Positions 57,271 through 64,000 of a DNA stretch of 64,000 nucleotides are shown here, in pieces. The notes beneath the pieces were generated by a model. The model worked only from the letters and a program-made list of their open reading frames with translations. It was not told the origin of the DNA and made no database searches. Positions within the stretch are counted from its first letter, which is position 1, and the number at the start of each line of letters is the position of its first letter. The position numbers and the translations under genes are program-made. Origin of the DNA: Curvularia sp. ZM96 (lineage: Eukaryota > Ascomycota > Dothideomycetes > Pleosporales > Pleosporaceae); NCBI GenBank assembly GCA_022457065.1, contig JAJGBQ010000001.1, positions 1,922,001 to 1,986,000 of the forward strand, read 5' to 3'.

Positions 57271-59089
57271 TTACTCCTGTTGCGACATGTGCGTTGGGAA
57301 ATTGTAGTCTGTGTAGTCGATGTGGACGAAGGCGCGGTCGACGTAGGGTACGCTTTCTAATGGGAAACAGTTAGTCATGTGTTCAGGTCTTTCACCCAAC
57401 TGAGGGGTTTTAGCAACAAGAGGTGAAGAACTTACCAAGAACGTACTGCAAGCTCTCGCCAAGGTCGTGACTATCCCTCAAACTGAGATGCTCATCGACC
57501 ACAATGTCCACCTCGACGTTGAGCTTGTCACCGGCATGGTATGCCTGCAATCCTTGAATCCGCTTGATGCTCTTCGCAAAGCGCATGGTCATGTACAGCA
57601 AGATGTTTCGTTCGTCGGCGGTAGCGCTCGCACCGGTCAAGTTGCGGACATGCTCTGCGGATGTAGCGCCCCAGTTGATAATGACGTATGCAGACAGGAG
57701 TATACCACCGAGAGCATCCAACCACCAGATGTTCGCAAAGTAACCGACAAGAGGGAAGAAGATGGAAAAGGTGTTGAAGACGACGTCGGTCATGGCGTCT
57801 TGGGCCAGAGCCTGCACGCTGGAATTGCGGATCAATCGACACCAAAGCCAGCAGAGACCCTTGATCACGACGGTCGAGGCCATGATGGCTACGGCGGGAA
57901 CACCCAGTTGGACAACCGTGTGATCGGAACCAGTGAGTCGGGAAATACCTTCGATTCCGACCTGGAAGAAGGAGGTCATCATGATGACGGAGAAGATCAA
58001 GACACCAATGGGTTCGAGTCGCCTGCGGCCAACGGGATATGCGTAGCGGTCCTGACGAGCAATCATGAAGGATGTAATCCATACGATAGCGGTGGAAAGG
58101 AAGTCGAGGGCAGCGTCGACTAAACTGGCGACGACGGAGAGCGAAGATGTCATGATGGTGACGACAATCTTAAGGATGAGCAGAGCAGTGTTTGCACTAA
58201 GGTTAACATAGAGAGCCAATTTGACAATGGGGCTTTCAGTGTCTTCGTCTTCTTCTGGCACCCAGTCCATGAGCTTCGACTTGGCCGCCTCAAGGTCTCC
58301 CTCATCTTCAATTGCGTTCTCGTGCGAGAGTAGCGGCGTATTCTCGTCGACCTCAGGAACTTTGTAGAGGTTCTTAGGCGTGCGTTTGACCATTGGCTTA
58401 GGTACACCGTTGCCATTGCCATTGCTGAGACTCCCTGATGACGCGCTTCTACCCTCACTGGAGAGCCCAGGAGTCGTGGTACCCGAGTTGGATCCATCAG
58501 CGACTGGTGTGCCTATAGATGAAGATTCCTCTGTGATTGTGGCGGGGATCTTGACCGCGCCCGATTCCATGTTTGTGTACTCTTGAATGAGGTTATGTGG
58601 TAGCGAAGAGTCCAGAAGACGGTCAATGTACAAGTAGTTCTGGATGAGCTGGTTGTTGCGCTCGTAGTATTCGCGTATTGGCTTTTTCATACGTTTGAGC
58701 TCGTCGTCGCTCTTGTAGTACTTCTCCCATTTGTACCTGGGATTGGAATTGCCAATCAGCCGTTGGCTCCGCATCTGAGGCGTGTTCAAGATATGAGCGC
58801 CCATGCTGCTCCTCCGATCCGAGTCTCGGTCGTAAGGCATCATGAGTCCATGTCTGTATGCATCCAGGTCCTCGTCATCTGTCTCGCTGCCACGGCGCTC
58901 GCTGCTGCGGATGGTGGATGGCCGACGCGTGCTTTGCAGTAGCGAGGGGAGGTGGTGACCACGCGTAGATATGGTGGAGGCGTCATTTTGGATGGGCGAG
59001 AAGAGTTTGGAGTTGGCAAGACGAGGCACGCTCGACGAGCGAGGGAAAGAGGGCGATTGGGGTGGTGGTGTAGAACCGTAATCAGTCAT
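57271..59089 (-). CDS. Cation diffusion facilitator, probable Mn2+ transporter
   Basis: This is a CDF-family metal/proton antiporter, likely loading Mn into the Golgi, endosome or vacuole. Exons 59089-57436 and 57356-57271 encode 579 residues. The first 285 residues are a hydrophilic N-tail, Ser/Arg-rich with an acidic end (DWVPEEDEDTES). This long tail contains the conserved YKWEKYYKSDDELKRMKKP, a hallmark of the fungal/plant Mn-CDF group. Six helices follow. Both metal sites read DxxxD: D325-D329 in helix 2 (DAALD) and D431-D435 in helix 5 (DAMTD), the pattern of Mn transporters rather than HxxxD of Zn transporters. The cytosolic C-terminal domain (LNVEVDIVVDEHLSLRDSHD) is complete only after the 79-nt intron. 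Substrate is inferred from these motifs. Confidence 0.93.
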
Positions 59090-60745
59090 GATGGCGATCG
59101 TGATGGAGAAAAGAGGGCGGACGCGACGGAATGGATAACACTGGCTTGGACAGAAATATCAACGTCCTGAATTGGGTTCCTGCGCGTCAACGCGACAGTA
59201 TAAATCCAACCGTGAGTGAACTTTTTTATCGCGATGGCGCACCGGAATGGCGAGGATGGTTCGGAACGAGCAGAGGAGTCGGATGCCGATAGATAAGTGG
59301 GCGCGTTAGCTGGACATGGTTTAAGCCGACAAGTGATATGCAGCGGCAGTGGTGTAACGAGGCGATGGCTAGGAGCAGAGGGCTAGAGGCGTGGAGAACC
59401 GCAATACGGCCGGGGTGCGGCACAATGCGACGAGGAGGTTGTCCGAAACGCGAGGGTCTTTCATCCAGAGCGGGATCGACATGGACTTGGTCCGCTAAAC
59501 AGCTGCAGGCGCATCCACTTTAGCTGCGGCCATAGCTTGCGCTACTGGATCCGGGGTGGGTGAGCCGAGATCGCCATCAGTTTCTAACAAAAAGTTCGTC
59601 GTATGTGTTTCACGCAGTTAACTCGCTCTTTTATTGTCCTTGGCGTTATAGGCTGTTGGGACGGCTTTTCCCGGCCCTTCTGCACGCGCTCCACTCTGAC
59701 CGGCGCAAAATACGACTCTCCGTCTTCAAGGCCTTATTTTTGAGGTTTCATGACCCTCGGCAAGGGATAACACAAGCGCTATGTGAAACAAGGGTCCAGA
59801 TGGATGACAGGATGTCTTCTAGAGTACATGGCGCCACATTCGACCCTACTCTTATCCCCGGTTGTACCTATACTCTGGTCTTCTACCGAGTACCATGTAC
59901 ACACTTACGTCTGACCAGTATACCAATCTCACATGGCTCGAGATAGGTAATCGATCAGCACTTGGAGTGGTATACACTACTGTAAACATGCATGCTTCGT
60001 TGAACGAGCAATTGAAGATGTCAGATAACTAGGGAACTTGACATATTGACAAGGCATCAGGGTGGGAAATTGGATCAGGGGAACTGTGGTTGGCTGGGCA
60101 TGCTGCAAAACAAAGTGGGGCCAGATACACAATCTTGTACGACGTTGGGTACATAAAGTCGCAATATGCAGTATGCACGCGAGTAGAGGCAAGTCTTGCG
60201 CTGTGTCTCGAACGCAATCTCGCCCCGCCGGTCTTGTGTGTTTGCGACATGATGTGTGTGGCTTACCCCGGATTGAGTCTGCTATGGCCATGCCGCTTGT
60301 GGTTTACGAGTGCACCATCTTTGCATCGTAACTATATACGATTGACCATGGTCTCACCAGACAAAGGGCTATCACTATCACTACACTAAACATGATATCA
60401 GGTCAATTGCATGCTTAGACTGCCAGTTTGGTTATTGCTCAAACAACCAACAGTATTACTAAGCTGATTGGGGTTTCCAAAGATGTGCAATACAGAGCAC
60501 CCTTATTCAGAGACTCGAGAACAAAAATCTGCTATCTCATCTGCAATGCAACGTGATCAGGCAGAGTGTGGAAGGTTGGGTGAGGTTTGGGGCAGCCGCG
60601 CTAGTACCGCTTGATCCCCCAATACAGCCTAGCGCCCTTTGCCGCTTGGCAGCGCACCATGGAGCTCGGCTAACAGCCTGAAATTCGCTTTTCCACGACA
60701 ACGACAACTTCTTCGACATCCGACTACTCACAACAAGCAGTCAAG
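59090..60745. other. Divergent intergenic region, CDF / RPL39
   Basis: The region is 1.65 kb. It includes GCGCCCTTTG at 60632-60641, about 110 nt before the RPL39 ATG, and an ATTGG at about 60467. Short frames lack domains. No gene is supported. Confidence 0.55.
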
Positions 60746-61080
60746 ATGCCGGTATGATATCATCTCCTACGGCTACGCCGCCATGTAGGAACGCCTATTG
60801 ACGATTTTTGCAGAGCCAAAAGTCATTCCGCACCAAGCAGAAGCTTGCCAAAGCGCAGAAGCAGAACCGCCCCATCCCTCAGTGGATTCGCCTGAGGACC
60901 GGCAACACCATCAGGTACGACTTACTCGCAGCATACATATAGGACTTCGCGTTGCTCTCAGAGTCGTGAGCGATGCCGAAAGACAGATTGGTCATGGACT
61001 GTGAGAATTCGGACTGACCTTCCACCCCAAGGTACAACGCCAAGCGACGACACTGGCGCAAGACCCGTCTCGGTATCTAA
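60746..61080 (+). CDS. RPL39: 60S ribosomal protein L39 (eL39)
   Basis: eL39 lines the peptide exit tunnel of the large ribosomal subunit. Three exons (60746-60751, 60814-60914, 61032-61080) encode 51 residues, the exact length in most eukaryotes. The first exon is just ATG CCG. The product is very basic: SQKSFRTKQKLAKAQKQNRP, PQWIRLRTGNTIRYNAKRRH and the end WRKTRLGI are near invariant. Introns of 62 and 117 nt make up more than half the gene, typical of fungal ribosomal protein genes. Because of its size and exon structure it is easily missed by frame-based gene finding. Confidence 0.97.
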
Positions 61081-61826
61081 GCGGATCGCCCCCTTCAAGC
61101 CATCCCTCACTCGATTTCCGATTCTCAACTACCTCTTTCGGCGAAGACAACCACTGTACGAAACGAGCGACTACTTTGGGAATTTCGCATATGGCGGAAA
61201 CCGAGCGACCAATCTTCTAGGCGAAGTACGTCTGCAACACGAGGGATGTAGTGGGTGGTACTCTTTTCACGTTACCGGATACCTCCCTACCTCTGATTCA
61301 TGGCGCTTTGGGTCTGTAAATGGGCATGAAAGGAATCGATTCATGATGGTTTAGACTAGGCAGTGACGAATGAAACCACTTGCTGGGTCGCAATGAACAA
61401 CGATTGGGTTTTTGACCGTGTGATGCAACTCGTCCGCAATGGCCGCACAGTGGTGATGAGGGGGTGAGTCGCTTTGACGACATCTCTCTGAGACGACTCA
61501 GAGACATTAAACCTGCTGCCATTTCATGATGATGCTGTAGAAGAAGATGGTTGGTATTGCCGCATTAGTCATATGTACCAACGACACTTGTGACGTACTT
61601 GCAGCATACAACTTTGCTGGTTTTTCTACTACAACCATTCCCTCTACAACATTCCAGACAAGCTCCCGCGGCGTGCCTGGGTGATTGATTCGTACTATTG
61701 CTACCTAATGGACGATGGTTGGTATATACACTTGCCCAAGGGTGCATTTCCTTGGTTTGGCAGAAGCCAGATACAGCCAAATCATGCCACGGCCACGAAA
61801 CCAAATCTGAGTCGTGCCCCCTCCCA
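61081..61826. other. Convergent 3' flanks, RPL39 / NTA1
   Basis: The region is 745 bp. No frame with ATG and domain content was found. The word GATGGTTGGTAT occurs twice (near 61550 and 61712), of unknown meaning. Confidence 0.5.
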
Positions 61827-62744
61827 CTACCGAGCACTTCTCACCTGAAACTTGGGACGATCCATCAAATCCACTATCAGACAGGTTTCCTCGCTCTTCC
61901 CCGCCGTATTGTAGAGACTAACCACACCATTTTCAATGCGCAAGACAGTACTACTACCCGCATAGCAAACCCCTTTCTCCATTCCACATCGATTTGCCAG
62001 AATCACACACACTGGCCTCCCGCTTTTGTCTTCAACTAGAGGTTGAAATCTTTCGACCCAGTACGCCACAGTCGCCACATCTGGCTGCGATGGGTCAGTA
62101 GCCAGTTCCGTCGGCGAGAGGTGGCACAACCAAGCCATTGAGACGCAGATGATAGGCGTCTGAGACGACAGTGCTTTGGAAGCGAACTCGTAGTCTGTCC
62201 AAGGGGAGACGAATTTATAGGGATTAATGTCCATACATATCCCCAGAGTGACTTTTCCCAATCCGCCCATCTCACCAGCGAAGAAAGGCGAGTCTGGAGA
62301 AGCGGGATTGGAGAGATTGTGCGATTGTGAGCCTGGGCCCTCGGACGCCCATGTTTCGTCTGTGTAGTAGAGGAAAGATTTGCGGTAGTGGCCGACTATC
62401 TCTCCAGACGGCGATACGGTTACTGTGGAGTTGTATTGCGTCTGTGTGTCCGCTGGGTTCTTGGAGGGGACTGTGATTTCTGGATATCCGACCGTGACAT
62501 GGCAGTTGTAGTGCTTTGCGACCTGCTGGGCCCATTGGGTTGATATGCCTGAGGTTGTGGGTTCCAGGAAGGGCTTGATCTCGTCGAGCGAGTGGAAGTT
62601 GTAGCCAGAGAAGGCGAGTTCAGGCAGGATAAGCCAGGCCAGGTCGGCGGGTATTTGGGTGGCTTTCAATATGCTGTCGGCGCGTTGGATGTTATCCTGC
62701 ACTTTGCCTACCTCCGGGGCGAACTGAAGACACGCAACTTTCAT
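61827..62744 (-). CDS. NTA1: Protein N-terminal amidase (nitrilase superfamily)
   Basis: Nta1 deamidates N-terminal Asn and Gln to Asp and Glu, feeding substrates to the Arg/N-degron pathway. It is a single-exon gene of 305 residues, ATG at 62744. The nitrilase triad is visible: Glu in LPELAFSGYNF, Lys in GHYRKSFLYYTDE and Cys in LGICMDINPYKF. Beginning MKVACLQFAPEVGKV is the normal first strand of the fold, and the C-terminal LIVDLMDRPK is also typical. Family assignment is firm; Nta1 rather than another nitrilase subgroup rests on the YRKSFLYYTDE and CMDINPYKF signatures. It is divergent from the COQ8-like gene. Confidence 0.92.
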   Translation of the reverse strand: MKVACLQFAPEVGKVQDNIQRADSILKATQIPADLAWLILPELAFSGYNFHSLDEIKPFLEPTTSGISTQWAQQVAKHYNCHVTVGYPEITVPSKNPADTQTQYNSTVTVSPSGEIVGHYRKSFLYYTDETWASEGPGSQSHNLSNPASPDSPFFAGEMGGLGKVTLGICMDINPYKFVSPWTDYEFASKALSSQTPIICVSMAWLCHLSPTELATDPSQPDVATVAYWVERFQPLVEDKSGRPVCVILANRCGMEKGVCYAGSSTVLRIENGVVSLYNTAGKSEETCLIVDLMDRPKFQVRSAR

Positions 62745-63401
62745 CTTTTCTCGACCGCTTGGCTTTTTTCTGGTTTTATTTTGTTTTTCTTGGAGGGGTT
62801 TTTCTTATCAGGTGTTGCTGACAGGTGAGAGGGCCGATGTACGAGCAGGTGGCGACGCGCGAAGGGCGTCCAAGACGGACCCTAAGGGGAGCGTGTCTGC
62901 TTCACTAGGCCTCTAAAGCGAGGTATTGGCTGGCCAAGGAAGGCCTTGGTCAACTGGTGAGGAACCCACCCGTATACGCAAGGGCAATGAGTAGCAACTG
63001 TCCAGGTATCGATGGCATGTACATTAGTAATGCCCACACCCGCTTGGCAATCTAGAGTGTCAGATGACCCAGACAGACGGTGCAGACAAGCGCATGCTTT
63101 TCCTCCCCCAGCCAAGCTCCGTGAGGACTGCAGTTTCGCTGGTGGGTTGGGGAGCGAGGCCCTCGGGAGGGCGAAGGGGGCCAGCTTGTCGTGCCCCACC
63201 AGGGTTGATCGACAAGGCGAGCCAGCCAATCGCTCAATTTGCGCCCTGGGGAACTTCGCTTGCGACGGTTATGACGCGCATAACCATGATGCTTGCTGTA
63301 CACCACTCACACCACTGCCCTTGACATCACCGCCCACAGGTTGCCTACGTGCACCAAGTCATGTGCATTGCAACACGGTAGCCCAATTCCATCCCAACGC
63401 A
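62745..63401. other. Divergent intergenic region, NTA1 / COQ8
   Basis: The region is 657 bp. No additional gene is recognised. Confidence 0.55.
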
Positions 63402-64000
63402 ATGGCAGGAAGGCGGTTCGTCGATGCCGCGAAGCTCTTCCAAGCGTCGAGAGGTGTCGCCCAGAAACATGTCGCGCTTCGATCGAATCAGTGGGATGCT
63501 TACACAAAGACTTCGTCCCTAGCAAAGGCCGTCAAGGACCAAACGGATCGCGTGACTTTGACAGCAGCCGCTGCCATCGCCCTCTCGAAGCGCTTCAGCG
63601 AGGAAGCCCCGTCGTACGCAAAAGCCGCAGCAGACCGAGCAGCAGGTGCACAATGGGCACAACAGACATGGCAGGCACAGAACTCACACTCGGAGGATAT
63701 TCCAAGAAGAGAAACAGTCAGCAAGGAACAAGCTCCAAAAGGACATGTAAAAGAGGGCGTGGAGCAGGACCATCACTATGACCGCTCAGAGCAGAACACT
63801 GCCGACACGCCGCCGCCTACAGAGGAATTAGAAGTAGAGCAGAAGGAAGCACCCAGGGCACCGCTGCCAGATGGGACCATACCGAGCAATGGATTGACAC
63901 TGGAGCAGGAGGATAAGGGAAAAGACGTCTTTAATGAAAGGCCAGTACCTGAGGCGCCCAAGGATCCGCTAGCACAGGATCACGGCGAGAACAAAAGGCA
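63402..64000 (+). CDS. COQ8: ABC1/COQ8-type atypical kinase, N-terminal part only
   Basis: The frame is open from ATG 63402 to the right edge (199 full codons). COQ8 is a mitochondrial ATPase/kinase-like protein needed for coenzyme Q synthesis. The N-terminus RRFVDAAKLFQASRGVAQKH, then KAVKDQTDRVTLTAAAA, matches the start of fungal ABC1-family proteins as I remember them. An acidic, Glu/Pro-rich linker follows and has no domain. The kinase-like domain with its KxGQ motif would lie beyond the window, so the call cannot be proven here. The basic amphipathic start fits a mitochondrial presequence. Confidence 0.68.
   Translation, partial: MAGRRFVDAAKLFQASRGVAQKHVALRSNQWDAYTKTSSLAKAVKDQTDRVTLTAAAAIALSKRFSEEAPSYAKAAADRAAGAQWAQQTWQAQNSHSEDIPRRETVSKEQAPKGHVKEGVEQDHHYDRSEQNTADTPPPTEELEVEQKEAPRAPLPDGTIPSNGLTLEQEDKGKDVFNERPVPEAPKDPLAQDHGENKR

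Noticed and set aside
58010..58030. GGTTCGAGTC, resembling a tRNA B box
   Set aside because: It lies inside the CDF coding exon, and no A box or cloverleaf can be built around it.

Overview
The window is nuclear DNA from a filamentous ascomycete (Pezizomycotina, most likely Dothideomycetes/Pleosporales; the order is an inference from protein style and intron form, and no genus is claimed). The evidence is short spliceosomal introns, mostly 47-200 nt, with GTAAGT/GTACGT-type donors and CTAAC-like branch sites just upstream of the acceptor. Gene spacing is compact, the GC content is balanced, and the proteins are recognisable fungal ones (Nap1, myosin V, striatin/PRO11, Snt1, Dys1, Zwf1, gdp-mannose transporter, H2A.Z). 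I see no transposon, tRNA, rRNA or CRISPR. The content is mainly conserved housekeeping genes with a few accessory ones.

Layout from left to right. 1-5.1 kb: 5' part of a CYP7/8-like cytochrome P450 (-), ITPase (+), Fap7 adenylate kinase (-), then a gap with an unexplained open frame. 5.1-19 kb: NAP1 (-), a sucrose/alpha-glucoside symporter (-), class V myosin (-) and 3-phosphoglycerate dehydrogenase (-). 19.6-31 kb: glucose-6-phosphate dehydrogenase (-, nine exons), a 2 kb gene-free gap, a divergent RhoGEF-like protein (-), a phosducin-like protein (-), the GDP-mannose transporter (+) and a His-rich hypothetical protein (-). 31.6-41 kb: histone H2A.Z (-), striatin (+), acireductone dioxygenase (+) and a secreted GH78 alpha-L-rhamnosidase-like enzyme (+). 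41.5-64 kb: a large MATH/USP-like/MORN/RING protein (-), deoxyhypusine synthase (-), a 7 kb single-exon SANT corepressor resembling Snt1 (+), a Mn-type CDF transporter (-), ribosomal protein L39 (+), protein N-terminal amidase (-) and the 5' part of COQ8/ABC1 (+).

The genes do not form a metabolic cluster. They alternate in convergent and divergent pairs, as expected for fungal core genome. Loose functional links exist: two NADPH or one-carbon supply enzymes (ZWF1, SER3-like), chromatin factors (NAP1, H2A.Z, SNT1), polarity and development factors (myosin V, striatin, RhoGEF-like) and protein-fate genes (DYS1, NTA1, RING protein).

The most unusual object is the protein at 41581-45779. It follows the USP7/Ubp15 plan (MATH, then a USP fold), but the catalytic Cys and His boxes of the protease are absent by eye. 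Its C-terminus instead carries MORN repeats and an intact RING finger, suggesting a deubiquitinase scaffold turned into a ubiquitin ligase. Exon models were built by hand; each intron was chosen so that the frame closes exactly, and the coding length of every complete gene is a multiple of three.
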